A DNA stretch of 64,000 nt, taken from contig NC_050468.1 of assembly GCF_013373865.1 (NCBI RefSeq), forward strand, positions 4,095,456-4,159,455. The letters run 5' to 3'. The number at the start of each line of letters is the position of its first letter. The first letter of the stretch is position 1. This document shows, in pieces, positions 22,813 through 34,587 of the stretch. The translations under genes were made by a program, and so were the position numbers. Below the pieces are notes generated by a model. That model was not told where the DNA came from. It did not search any database and was given only the letters and a program-made list of their open reading frames with translations. Source of the DNA: Monomorium pharaonis (taxonomy: Eukaryota; Arthropoda; Insecta; Hymenoptera; Formicidae).

Positions 22813-24120
22813 TCCCAAACAACACGCTTGTCAGAATGAAAACTTTAAGAGAACTTTTTTAAGAAAACATTTAGATATCTTGGAAATGATGTCAAAATGG
22901 TAACATTTATCAAAGACGTCTGCTAAGAGAGGTCTTTGAGATATCTCATGCAAGAATTTCATTTAAGTTTCTTGAAAATGTTATCCTTATGATATCAGCT
23001 AAATGATATCAGCTTGATGTCTCATAAAAGATACCACAATGCTGTCCGATTTTTGAGCCGTCCATGCGCGTCGTAGTTGACTCAGAAATCAGACAACACT
23101 CAGAGGTCTTTGAGATATCTAATTAAAGAGTCTCATTTAAGTTTCTTGAAAATGTTATCTTTATAACATTAGCTAAATGATATCAGCTTGATGTCTCATA
23201 AAAGATATCACAATGCTGTCCAATTTTTGAGCCGTCCATGCACGTTGTAGTTGACTCATAAATTAGATAACATTATAATATCTTAAATGAGAAATCCATT
23301 TAATATTATTTAAAATTTATTATAAAGATAATGTTTTCAAAAATAACGGTTTGCCTACAATTACTGTGCACAAAAAATGCACAAAATCTAAATTTATCAT
23401 GTACTAAACAAAAACAGAATAATAAAAACCATCTAATTAACCATTTGAACGCTTCAAACTATTAATGCTAAAAATAGATCGCAATTTCCATCAAATTATT
23501 AAGGCTATGGAAAAAGATAAATTTAACAATATGAAATTAATAAGTAAATAAATTAATGCTATTTATTTCTAATGTTTTGCAAAATTTAATTGCTTTTATA
23601 AAAAATAATATAATTGCGTCAGTTTATAACATATTGGTATTATATGTATAAGACAATAACAAGTACCCATATCGATAAGTCAAATTGGCGTAGCAGATAG
23701 AGTACAAGGTTCGTCATCCTAAGGTTCCGGGTTCAAACCTACCAGCGGCAAGTAAGAATAAAATAATTTAATTTAAATTTAATTAATCAATAAAAATTTG
23801 TCCTAAATTTAGTATGTTACTGTTGATAAAAATAATTTTAAAAAAATGAATTTTTATTTTATTTTTTTATCTTTAGTTGCAGTTTAAAAATATCTGATTT
23901 AAGAAACCTTTTAGATATCCGATTTAAGAAATTTTTTAGATATCCGATTTAAGAAATCTTTTGGATATCAGTTTTATGATATCTTTCTGTTCTCAAAAAA
24001 CGGCGCATTGGTTAACATTCTGACATCATTATGTTATCTTTTAGAAGTCTCTTTATGTTATCATTTTCAGAAACAAGATATCTTTTAGAGATCTTTTTGA
24101 CAACGTATTGTTCACTGGGA
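22813..24120. mobile_element. TA-flanked element with TCCCA termini and internal tandem repeats
   Basis: The left end 'tcccaaacaacacg' and right end 'cgtattgttcactggga' are imperfect inverted repeats with TA outside each. The interior has a two-copy tandem repeat of about 174 bp (22928-23275: 'agaggtctttgagatatct', 'gagccgtccatgc', 'gttgactca'), many 'gatatc' motifs and a tRNA-like stretch. No coding frame. A similar right end 'gtgttcactgggta' occurs at about 51857. Confidence 0.5.
23686..23756 (+). ncRNA. tRNA-like segment (probably SINE-derived, not a functional tRNA)
   Basis: 'tggcgtagcagatagagtac' resembles an A box and 'ggttccgggttcaaacc' resembles a B box, at tRNA-like spacing. The cloverleaf is poor: the D and T stems carry mismatches and no 7-bp acceptor stem forms. 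It lies within the TCCCA-ended element. Best read as a tRNA-derived RNA polymerase III promoter relic. Confidence 0.35.
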
Positions 24121-24237
24121 TAATTATTCCAATATAAAATATAAAATTATAAATATTATTTTATAAATTTAACTTGTGTTTTTTATTTAAAATTTAATAA
24201 TATAGTATGATATATATTTAAGGAAAAGAAAGAGAAA

Positions 24238-24292
24238 GATAGATAGATAGATAGACAGATAGATAGATAAGTATCTACTTATCTATCTATAC
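24238..24292. repeat. GATA microsatellite with inverted CTAT part
   Basis: 'gatagatagatagacagata' is followed by 'gtatctacttatctatct', so the tract can fold on itself. Confidence 0.8.
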
Positions 24293-24567
24293 GAAAAGAA
24301 AGAAAAAGAGAGAGTGTAAGAAATAAGGAGAAATATCAGGTAATAATAAAATAACATTATGCAATAATGTTTGATATTTGTTTATATATGTATTTCTTTT
24401 AAATATCTGTAAAATTTTTCAATCTTCTTCAATATAAAATTCTAAATATCTTTTTATTTTATAAATATTAATTTATTAATTAAATTATAAATTATATTTA
24501 AATGTTATTTTCTATTTTTTTATTATTACCTGACATCTATTTTAATCTCTTCTTCCCCCCCCTCTCC

Positions 24568-24572
<5 letters not shown>

Positions 24573-24608
<36 letters not shown>
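24573..24608. repeat. (CT)n microsatellite forming the 5' flank of the LINE
   Basis: CT repeats run directly into the LINE 5' end 'gggtctggaatggagtag'. C-rich pyrimidines precede it from 24552. Confidence 0.95.
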
Positions 24609-24611
<3 letters not shown>

Positions 24612-24880
24612 GTCTGGAATGGAGTAGACGTGTCGAACATCGCTCCGTCTTTATAGTGTGTTTTGAGAAGAAAAGAGAGCAGTAGAAAAGTATAAAATTA
24701 GTGTGGTGATAGTTCTATAGACCGGTGACAACAGGAATCGTTATCTAGCCGGGAAAGGCAGATCTGTGAATAGCTGAATTATATTTCTATAATCATGTGT
24801 ATCAACGACGTTGTGACAAGCAAGCACTGACGTGGATGGAATCTGCTGACGTGTAGCGAATCGACAGCGGCGGAACACAA

Positions 24881-27800
24881 ATGTCGACGATAGAAGAGGA
24901 CACCGAATATCGATGTTCGGCATGCAAGAAGGCTATTAAAACTGAAGTAGTATAATGCAAATCATGCGTTAAACTGTTTTACCATCCAGGCTGTGTTAGT
25001 AAACACAAAATTTATGATAGAAATAATGAACTAGTACCGTGCCAGGGCCCCTTTGCAAAATTTGGGATAGAGAATGAAATTGGAGAAGTAAAGAAAACGG
25101 CAAGTAGCAACAGAGATAGGCTCGGATCGGCAGGAGCATCTGGAAGACCAAGCACAAGCACGAGTGGATCGGCAAATATGGACCTAAAAATTGATTGGCT
25201 CATAAGAACAATAAAAGAAATAAAAGACGAGACTATATGTAAGAAGAAAATTAAAGTGATGATAAAGGAAATTATCCAGCATGAGTTAAAGAATATCAAA
25301 GAAGAACTAGAAGAAGTAAAAAGAATGCTGTCCACTGGACCTAGTAATTCATCAAGAGGAGCACAGAAGAGTTATAGTGAGATAGTTAAAGAAAAGAAGA
25401 AAGAAAATGTTATAATTGTTAAACCTAAGGTTCAGCAAGAAAATGTGGATACGGCTATGTTAATAAAAAAGAAAGTAGATATAAAGAATATGAAAATGGG
25501 AGTAACAAAAATAAGGAGAGGAAACAATGGTACAGTCATCTTGGGATGTGAAAATGGAGAAGAAATGGCAAAATTGAAAAATACAGTGCAAAGCAAGCTG
25601 GGTAATGAATTTAAAGTTACTGAGTCACTACAGATAAAGCCGAAAGTAAAAATTGTCTATATTGACGAAGAAGAATGGAACTTGAGTGATAAAGAATTAA
25701 TTGATTCAATTAAAAAGCAAAATAAACTTGGAACACAAAAAGAAAATAATATGAGAATAGTGAAAAGATTAAAAACTCAATCTAACAGAAGAGGTAAAAC
25801 AGAAGGCGCCATAATAATTGAACTAGATGAAAAAACACATGAATTAATGTTGAGCCAAGGAAAAGTAAATATAGGATGGAAAAGATGTCCTGTATTTAAT
25901 CATATTAGTGTTAAGAGATGCTTTAAATGCTGGGGCTATCACCATTTTGCGAAATACTGTACGCGAAATGAAGCATGCCATAAATGTGCAGGTAATCACA
26001 AATCAAATGAGTGTACAACAAATGAGAAGAAATGTGTAAATTGTATGTATAAAAACCAAACGTATAACTTGAAGATAAAAGATGACCATGATACATTGAG
26101 TCCGGAATGTCCGACGTTCAAAAGAGTTCTACAAGAGGAAAAGAGAAGGGCCGGCTGGGAGGATGCAAAATGGCAATCACAGAAGGAAGAGGAACATATA
26201 CTGTATACAAATGCGCAAAGTTTAATGGCACATAAGGACGAAATACAGCATCAGATTATGAAGAAATTAAATCCGGCAGTTATTGCATTGTCGGAGTCAA
26301 GACTAATTGCGGAAATTGAAGACAGTGAAATAAGTGTACCGGGATACAGTGTGGTTAGATGCGACGCGGAAAATAGAAATACAGGCGGGTTTGCTCTGTA
26401 TGTAAGAGATGATATCAAGTATGAAATAGTATTGAAAAAATTAGAAAGGATTGTGTGGTGCGTTGCAATAGAAGTGAAAGAGAAATTATTTAAAGGAGTG
26501 TTAATGGTAATATATCATTCACCGAGTGCGTCACATGGAGAGTTTATAGGATTCTTAGAGGAGATAGTAGAAGAATTAACGATAAAAGAAGAGTGTATAA
26601 TATTAGAAGACTTTAATATAGATTGTATGACAGACTCTTATTATACAAATAAACTACTAACGACTATGCAAAGTCTAGGTATGAAGCAATATGTGGATAA
26701 ACCAACGAGAGTTACCGAAAATAGTAAAACAATTATAGATCTAGTTTTTGCGAATAAAGATATAAATGTAGAAGTCAAGTACGAACCTAAGATAACGGAT
26801 CATGCGTGGATAAAAGTCGTGATAAATACGAACAAGACTGTAAATAAATATAAAGAATTCAGTGGCAGGGATTATAGTAGATATAATGCGGATGAGTTTA
26901 TTAAGCTAGTGGAGAGTAATTTAGAAAAAAGATATGATTTAGATATTAATGAGTTAGATATTAATGTAAGGGCAAAGAATTTAATTAATAATATTGTAGA
27001 TGCGCTAGACATCTTAGCACCTAAGAAAATTTTTAGAATACCGAAAATATGGGAAAGGAAAAAATGGTATTCAAAGGAAATAGAAGAGCTAGCCACTAGA
27101 AGAGATGAGGCTTATAGAAAAGCACTGTACGATAGCACGGAACAAAACTGGCAACAATTTAAAATAGAAAGAAATGCAGTAGTTAATTTAATTAGAATAA
27201 AGAAAAAAGAATATTATGAAAATATGATTGATCATAATAGTAACAATCCCACAACTATGTGGAAATCATTAAAAGAAATTATTAGAGGAGGACCAATAGG
27301 CGCGAAAGTTGTAGGAAAAATAGATTTTGAAATATTAGACAATAATATAGAGTGTGATATAGCTGATAAATTTAACTTATATTATATACAAAGTATTAAA
27401 GACATAATAAAATCTATAAATAAGAATTATACAACGAGCACAAATAAGAGAACTATTTATTGTATTGAAAAGAAGGGAGAGCTAAAAAAATTTGAGTCAA
27501 TTACGACAGAACAAGTAAAAATAATTATTAGGGAATTACCAAAAAAGAAAGGCACAGAAGAAGGAATAACTAGCGATATATTAAAAACGGTGTCTTGTGT
27601 CATTGGAGAGGAATATTGTGATATAATAAATAAGTCATTGAGTGAGGGTTGTTTTTTGAAAGAGTGGAAGACATTCATGATAATTCCAATACCAAAAGTA
27701 AAGAAACCTAAGAGGGCAAGTGATTATAGGCCTATTAATATATTACCAATATATGAAAAAGTACTAGAGATAATAGTTAAAAAGCAAATTGAAGTCTACC

Positions 27801-28957
27801 TAGAAAGTAATAATATCATAACGGAACATCAGTCGGGCTTCAGAAAAAATTATTCGTGAAACAGCAATTCAAACAGTTATAGATGAATGGAAATTGATTA
27901 TTAGTGAAAGACAAATAGTAGGAGTTATTTTTGTAGATCTTAAACGAGCTTTCGAGACAATTGATAGAGAAAGATTATTAGAGAAATTATACCAGTATGG
28001 TATTACAGGAACAGTTCTAGAATGGTTTAAGTCGTACTTAAAAGATAGAATGCAACAAGTTCAATTTAATGATAGACGGTTTAAGATAATGACTACGGAA
28101 TACGGAGTGCCACAGGGTTCGGTATTGGGCCCATTGTTGTTTATAATATATATGAATGATATTGTTAACGTTTGCTCGGATATATGTAATATAAAAATGT
28201 TTGCGGACGATACCTTAATATATGTAACAGGTGAGAGTAGTGCGGAAGTAGAGAGGAAATTGAATATTGCATTTAACGTAGTGGAGGAATGGATGAATAT
28301 TAATAAACTGAAGATGAATTCGGGGAAAACAAAATATATGTTAGTTAGAGGGATAAGAAAAGAATTGAGAGGCAATACTACTGTGAGATGTTTGGATGGA
28401 AATGAGATTGAGCGTGTAGAAATAATAAAGTACTTGGGTATAATTATTGATGATAGACTTAGATTTAGCGGTCACTGTGATTACATGCTAAAAAAATAGG
28501 GAAAAAAATAAGTTTTTTAAATAGAATAGGAAACTTTATCTCGGCGTACACTAGATGTACGATATACAAAACAATTGTAGCACCTTACTTTGAGTATTGT
28601 GCGACGCTACTATTAGATATGGGAGATACACAGTTAAGTAGGCTCCAAACAGCGCAAAATAGAGCTATGAGAGTCATATTGCAATGTGACAGACGTACCA
28701 AAGTTAAATGTATGCACCAAGCGTTGCAATTTATGACCATAAGACAAAGGCTGTATTACAACACGTGCATATTTATTTTTAAAATTTTAAATAATATGAT
28801 GCCGGAGCAATTTAGTAATAGACTTAGAATAGTAGAGGGAGAACGCGAAACTAGGCAGACAGGGGATATTGTTATTGAATAGTCGAAAAACAAGAAGCGC
28901 GCAAAAAGATTTATATTATGAGGGTGGGTTAATTTATAACGCATTACGCACCCGAAG
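24881..28957 (+). pseudogene. LINE polyprotein: PHD-type finger, zinc knuckles, APE endonuclease, reverse transcriptase (broken)
   Basis: The start chosen is the ATG at 24881, in frame with the long frame that opens at 25178. The N-terminus shows a PHD/RING-like Cys4-His-Cys pattern (YRCSACKKAIKT, CKSC, FYHPGC), cut by a TAA at 24953. Around 25915-26110 are knuckles CFKCWGYHHFAKYC and CHKCAGNHKSNEC. The endonuclease starts near 26195 (LYTNAQSL) and includes SESRL, EDFNID (usually GDFN) and TDHAWIKV. The reverse transcriptase shows DYRPINIL, DLKRAFETID, GVPQGSVLGPLLF, FADDTLIY and YLGIIID. Lesions are a frameshift near 27857, a frameshift in an A-run near 28490, a stop at 28880 and a shift near 28897. 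ORF1 and ORF2 share one frame without a stop between them, unlike the usual two-ORF layout. Confidence 0.9.
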
Positions 28958-29089
28958 TTAAACATTGTAATCGTTTAGAATGTGTTAAAACGAATGCCTA
29001 AAAGAGTTTGTTTTTAAGATCTGAGTACAACGACAATGAGAGTATGAACAATAGCTGAGAAAGAGCTAATAGAAGATAAATCTCTTCGC

Positions 29090-29257
29090 ATTCTCTCTCT
29101 CTGCATATCTCTCGTACTCTCACTGCTCATCTCTCTCTCTCTCGTTAGCTCTCTCCGTCTCTCTCCTCTCTGCTCTTCCCCCCTCACCGCCCCTCCCCCC
29201 TTCACCTCCTCCTCCCCTCCCTCCCTTCCCTCCTCCTCTCCCCCTCTCCCCTATCCT

Positions 29258-29318
<61 letters not shown>

Positions 29319-29334
29319 TCTTAATTTGATTGTT
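29090..29334. repeat. CT-rich low-complexity tract in the LINE 3' region
   Basis: Pyrimidine-rich with (CT)n blocks and C-rich runs. Open frames over it on the minus strand (Arg-Glu rich) are artefacts. Confidence 0.9.
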
Positions 29335-29416
29335 GTTTGACTAATTGTAAAATCTATGTTTCTGCTCAATCTTTTTTGCCCTACAGCTATTGCTCGGGCA
29401 TAATAAACGCAATCAA

Positions 29417-29446
29417 TCAATCTCTCTCTCTCTCTCTCTCTCTTTC
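29417..29446. repeat. (TC)n microsatellite between two LINE-type inserts
   Basis: TC repeats join the 3' end of the long LINE ('aatcaatcaatc') to the 5' end of the next insert ('ggttgcgactgaggcgcg'). Confidence 0.9.
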
Positions 29447-29822
29447 TCTGGTTGCGACTGAGGCGCGCTACTGCTCACCACGCGTCCAGGAGTGATATCA
29501 TCCGCGAATCGGATCACGCTTACTCAGATACACGGGCACATTCTGCGCAACCTAGTCACCTCTATACTGAACATTATCGAAAATATTAACGGATAGTCAT
29601 TATCATCTACTCCAATGACAAAGCCTGACGTACTTACACTTGCATTCACTATACTTGTCTTGGTAACTATTTTCGAGTTGCTCGTCGACTATTATAACCA
29701 AGATGATATGTCCTTATTCAATGTAACATATATCAGCAATCAACAATCTGTAATATCTATGGGGCCATATAGGGTCATACCCTCTGGCCAAAAATAAATT
29801 CATTCATTCATTCATTCATTCA

Positions 29823-29826
<4 letters not shown>
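29447..29826 (+). mobile_element. Short LINE-like or SINE-like insert with (ATTC)n tail in (TC)n
   Basis: About 380 bp, GC-richer at its 5' end. The 3' end has a stem-loop (ggcc...agggt-cat-accct...ggcc at about 29762-29790), then 'aaaaataaa' and at least six ATTC repeats, then (TC)n. A 3' hairpin followed by short tandem repeats is typical of LINE tails recognised by reverse transcriptase. The open frame 29615-29797 has no recognisable domain. It could be a 5'- and internally deleted LINE or a SINE using LINE machinery. Confidence 0.6.
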
Positions 29827-29873
<47 letters not shown>

Positions 29874-29874
29874 C
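29827..29874. repeat. (TC)n microsatellite
   Basis: TC repeats forming the 3' flank of the short LINE-like insert. Confidence 0.95.
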
Positions 29875-30129
29875 CTATCCTTAATCCTTTTCTTTTCTTT
29901 AAATTCTTTTCTTCTGATAAAATTCATGTTCCATTAAATACAGTACGCGATAATCATCAAATACGATAAAGTGATACAATAACAAATACAATAACGCGAA
30001 CTATCAAAATGTAATATTTTAAATTAAACTTTTATTTAAAGTATTTATTTTTCTTTCTCTCTCTGTATTAACTTATAATTCAATTTATATTATTTATAAA
30101 CTAAAAATAAAAAGATAAAAAGTCAAATG

Positions 30130-30163
30130 GCGCGCGCAAAGCGCGCGCAATGTTGTGTTCTAG
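30130..30163 (+). mobile_element. Helitron-type 3' terminus
   Basis: An 8-bp GC stem (gcgcgcgc-aaa-gcgcgcgc) is followed 11 nt later by CTAG and then T. A short hairpin just upstream of CTRR-3' and insertion before T is the diagnostic Helitron 3' end. The 5' end of this copy was not identified. Confidence 0.6.
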
Positions 30164-30199
30164 TATACAAGAAAAAATGAATAGTAGATTAAATATATT

Positions 30200-30730
30200 T
30201 GTAGATAGATTTATATGTAGATTGTCGTTTTGCAATGTAAAGAATTTGATGTCTTTGAAATTGAATTTTTAGAAATATTTGGAATGGAAGAGAGGAATTC
30301 AAGTACAGATTTAGAAAGTGAGAAAGATATGGGGAAAGATTTTAATGGAGCTTGGGAAAGAGAACATGAAGAAGATAAAAGAGGTACAAATAAAAAAATA
30401 GTCTAATTTTAAAAATAGAGGAAATTTGTAAGTTTAGAATTAAGAAATTAGAAAAAAAATCTATAATTACTGATAATTTAAATATATATTTAAATATATT
30501 AACCTAAATTAAACAAAATTTGTTTTTTAAAAAGATGTTTAAAAAAAGTTTAAAATTTGTTCTTTTAGAAAATGAATGTTTAGAAATATTTAGAAAGGAA
30601 GAGAGAAAAACAAGCACAGATTTTTAGAAAGTAAGAAAGATTTGGAGATAAATTTTAATGGAGCTTTGGAAAGAGAACATGAAGAAATTAAAAAAAGGTA
30701 CAATTATAAAAAAATTAGATTAAGAAAATA
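30200..30730 (+). other. Purine-rich two-copy repeat with a short acidic open stretch
   Basis: Blocks with 'tttagaaatattt', 'gaaagtgagaaagat', 'ttttaatggagctt' and 'gaaagagaacatgaaga' occur at about 30267-30420 and 30575-30730. The first copy is open for an acidic stretch including FLEIFGMEERNSS and KDFNGAWEREHEEDKR; the second is broken. This could be a duplicated exon-like TE fragment; I do not recognise it. From 30730 to 31380 the DNA is purine-rich without a supported gene. Confidence 0.4.
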
Positions 30731-31382
30731 CAAAAAAAGAATCTATAATTTAAATATATTAACCTAAAGATATAAAAAAGTTATTATTAAAAAAGATGTT
30801 TAAAAAAGGATAATATCATAAATTTAATAAAAATAGTTTAAAAAATGATGTTTTAGAAAGTAAAATGTTAAAATAGAGATAAAAAAAAACAAACAAACAG
30901 GTACATCTCATTGAAAGATGTGAAAAATGTTATACCAAAAATGTCGTATATAGAGAAGTATTATAAAGAAACAAACAAAAAAAAAACGGAGAAAATATTG
31001 GAATGTATGAAAGAATGTAAAATATTAAGATAAATGAGGTTAGTTCAACATGGAAATAAATCAAAATTTAAAAAAAAGAAAAGCAGGTAAAGGAGAGGAA
31101 AATTGCAAATTTCTAAAGGAAAGAAGAAAGGGGTTTGTATGTACAAAAACACAGGGTTTATCAAAAATTATCTAAAAATTGAAAAAAAGACGGAAAAGAA
31201 TTAGTATGTATCATCACCAACGTCAACAGCTCAAACGTAAAGAAAAAGAACTCAATTTATTCGAAAAAAAAGAAAAACGAAGAATGTTGCTATATGTGGA
31301 ATATGTGAGAGAAAATATGAACCACAGATAAACAGAGCTGGAAGACAAATATGTGTATGAGTGTATGAGTGAAGAATGAGCT

Positions 31383-31470
31383 TTTGAGCTCAAAAGCTAG
31401 TAATTAATAACTTGTAAGCCGCTTCGCGCGGGCTCAAAAGCTAGTAATTAATAACTCGTTAACTATTGCG
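31383..31470 (+). repeat. Tandem duplication of a Helitron-like end
   Basis: 'gctcaaaagctagtaattaa' occurs twice, 50 bp apart. 'gccgcttcgcgcgggc' (a potential hairpin) precedes the second copy by a few bases and CTAG-T follows. It resembles a Helitron 3' end repeated in tandem, as seen in head-to-tail Helitron arrays. Confidence 0.45.
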
Positions 31471-31709
31471 ACAATTGCAAAATGAGGACTTTTCTACTCA
31501 GTTTGGTCCGTTTTACCTCTATGCAAACGCTATGTCAAAAATTCTCGAACTCCCTGTATATGTCGCGATGTTAAAATGGACAGCATTTTTTTTAATTTTT
31601 TTGCTTGAATTTATAATTATAAGGAAATATGAGATATTTTGTACATTCCATGAGAGAATTGAATAATTGGTTACATTGAACTTTGATTGACAATAAATAT
31701 TGATCATCT

Positions 31710-33870
31710 GATGAAATGCTGAATGATATATGCAGTTACTGCAGATTGCTAGTTACAAATAAAATTAAGTCATTACGAGCAGAATAAAAGTTGACTAGTA
31801 ACTATTATCATGCCGTCCGAGTTTAAATTTTACTTTATTCTAAACGAGACTTCAAAATCTTGAACCATGACAGATGTCATCATGTAAAAGTTAGAAAAGC
31901 ATTATTCTTTTACTCCAAGTAGTACAACTTAAACTAGGCGGAACTGAATAGGAATAATTTGAGTACTCAATGAAAGTAGTTTCCTAATAAAATTCAAGAA
32001 AATATTTTGTTCAGTTACAGTAAATATGAAAATATAATTTCTGAGCTTATTTAAATGTGAAATACTTTGTTTTATTTGCGTGCATTTATCAGCTTTATCT
32101 TATACAATTTAAAAACTCTAATTGGAGAACAAGAAATAAAGCTCGACTAATTTTTACTTTAGATATGTGTTAGAATATAATATATTGAAGGCATTTAAAA
32201 TGCTACAAATATATGTAATATAATGTAATTTTATATACAATTATATTTACATAAAATTTTAATGTACACACACAATATTTCAAGCAATAAAGAAAAAGGT
32301 TATTAAATACCATTTTATTTTTTAGAAATAACTAAACCGATTTATGAGACTACTAACAGAAATTTCTTGACAAAGGATTAATACTCATTATTATTATTAA
32401 AGCTAATTCTTCAAATAAACAATTTAAACAAAATTAACAAAAAACTAAAGCGAGAAAAAAGGTTTAATTTGTGGAATAGATATGTGGGGATTATGCAATA
32501 CTACTAACTACACTTTTTATAATTCTGCAATTTATATTAACTCTTACAAATATCTTATAAATCTAAATAATTATCTATATTTTACAATTCTTGTAATCTA
32601 TTATAAAAATTGCTGAGAAAAAAATTAAGAAATTGTATTAGAACTATATAACTTCTTTATCATTATTTCTTCAGTAATTAAAACTAATTTGTTATCCTGC
32701 ACTAAACTACTTCAATTGCAAAGTATTCAATATACAATTTAAGTTATAGTAAAGTAATTTTATAATATATATGTTGCGAATAGACGATATTTTAAACGAA
32801 ATAATATAAGGAGCAGTCAAATAAAACTGCGAAAATCGGTAAAATAAAAGATGGTTTGTATAATATTGCCAGTGGTGGTATTGATATGTCATTGCATTTT
32901 GACTGTCTTTTGTATTTTTGTTAATGTGACTTGACAAAGTAAAATATTTATGTAACATACGAACTGAATAGAAACACAAGTAGCATATTCATTGTCACGC
33001 GACATGAAAATAATACATCAGTTTACAAACTAAACTTATACTATCCTAGGCAAAGATTCATGAACGCGCAATGAAAATTTACGATCAATTTTTGTGAAGG
33101 GGGGAGGAAAGGAGTTAAAAAATATCATAGTTGCATATACTCATAATATTATGATGTAGTACCGCAGTTGTAACTTGGTCAAGATTTGACCCTTCGGCGA
33201 TAGTTCGCGGTTTCAGACGTAGTTCCAAACGGTTTGTTCCCACGAGTACAAGTGTGTTGTATGTTCTACGTTCGCGCTCAATGCCAATAAATATCTGTCG
33301 ATCACATATAAACTTCGGCATTCCCAGTGCAACGGAGCACATAACGTTAGATAGAAATTGGAGCTTCAAGACCTGTGGTCGTAGTACCGCTCCAAGGAAT
33401 GGACATTTCCACCGAAAGAGCGAAATTTGTCGCAAAAACTCGCGTAAGCGTCTGTATACCGTATGTTGATTGATATATTTGCGTTCGTGTATGTGCTAAA
33501 ATGGCAGGTTTTCGAAGAGGTAAATCAACGCGCGCGAGATATTTTATCCGAAATAGATGCTCATTTGTTAAAACAGGGCTATAGTAATGCGAGAATCTGT
33601 TAAATTCTCGTATCGGAATTATTTGTTGCGTTTTGTTGCATGTTACTATGGCTTATGTAAACAAAACAAATCATTCGATGTTCAGTGTGAATAATATCTC
33701 ACTTTTTTTCACTACGGCATATGCATTTAATATTTCAAAATATTTTATTGCATTAAGATTTATCACTGTCGTTCAAGTCACTATAAATTTATTAATCTTT
33801 TCGATTCAAAACAAAATTGACACAATTTTTTTAGTAATTTATATATATTTTTTAAATATTTGAAGTAATA
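31710..33870. other. AT-rich stretch without a recognisable gene
   Basis: Only 33150-33470 is less AT-rich. The minus-strand open frame there (33115-33435) has no recognisable motif. No long repeats were seen. Confidence 0.5.
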
Positions 33871-33876
33871 TTCTTA

Positions 33877-34070
33877 CTCAGAAAATAGTAACAGCCAATA
33901 AAATATGTAGTTGCGGGTTGCTAACTACATATAATACTTAATACAATAATATTTACTGTTAATGCAAGTACAATGTTGATGCAGCAATAGCATATGTTAT
34001 TATATTGAGTATATCTGTAGTGGCAACCCGCAACTACATATTTTATTGGATATATTACTTTTTTTCAATG
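33877..34070. mobile_element. Palindromic MITE, copy 2 (flanked by TA)
   Basis: The same family as 6186-6384, sharing 'actgttaatgcaagtacaat', the arms 'tatgtagttgcgggttgc' / 'gcaacccgcaactacata' and TA flanks. Its 5' terminus is slightly degenerate (ctcagaaaatagtaac). Confidence 0.85.
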
Positions 34071-34560
34071 TATCTAATAGATACAGAATTATAATTCATA
34101 ATTAACAAATATGCAGGATGTATATAAAAGATTGGGACTTCAGAATACCTTAGAAATTATAGATGATATAGATAGCGCGCGCGCGCGTATGTGTGTGTGT
34201 AATTATAACATATCTTTCAGAATAAGAAATAATATCCTTTTTAATGATTACCATATTTTAATGATGCGAGTTATTTTAATTATGCATATTATAATTGTTA
34301 TATTATTTATATCATTGAATTAATATTATGAATGCAAACTTATAACATTCATGCATAGGGCGTTTTCGCGACATATGCATTAATATGCCGGGTTAACTAT
34401 ATCTGTTTTTCTAGACTTGCACGATAATTATCAGATTGCAAGTTCAGGTAATTATTATATGAAGACGGATAATAGGAAATTGGTTTTTACCAGATTAGTA
34501 TACTAAATTTAATTAAATATATTTATACCTAAATAAATGTATGTAATTTACAAATATAAA

Positions 34561-34587
34561 CACACACACACACACACACACACACAT
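34561..34587. repeat. (CA)n microsatellite
   Basis: CA repeats. The following 34590-35430 is AT-rich with no supported gene. Confidence 0.9.

Larger units (their letters stand above)
24609..29416 (+). mobile_element. Near full-length non-LTR retrotransposon (LINE, Jockey-like) inserted in (TC)n
   Basis: About 4.8 kb with a 272-bp 5' leader, a zinc-finger and zinc-knuckle ORF1 region, an APE-type endonuclease, a reverse transcriptase with FADD, and a 3' region ending 'gcataataaacgcaatcaat', 'caatc'. (CT)n lies immediately upstream and (TC)n immediately downstream. The 3' UTR itself includes CT-rich patches at 29090-29330, so the exact end could be nearer 29085, with the last piece a separate fragment. 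Coding damage is light, implying a fairly young insertion. Confidence 0.85.

Noticed and set aside
23686..23756. A functional tRNA gene
   Set aside because: The D and T stems contain mismatches and no acceptor stem forms, so only a tRNA-like relic is reported.
33115..33469. Host exon in a less AT-rich patch
   Set aside because: Open frames on both strands, no clear splice sites and no recognisable motif.
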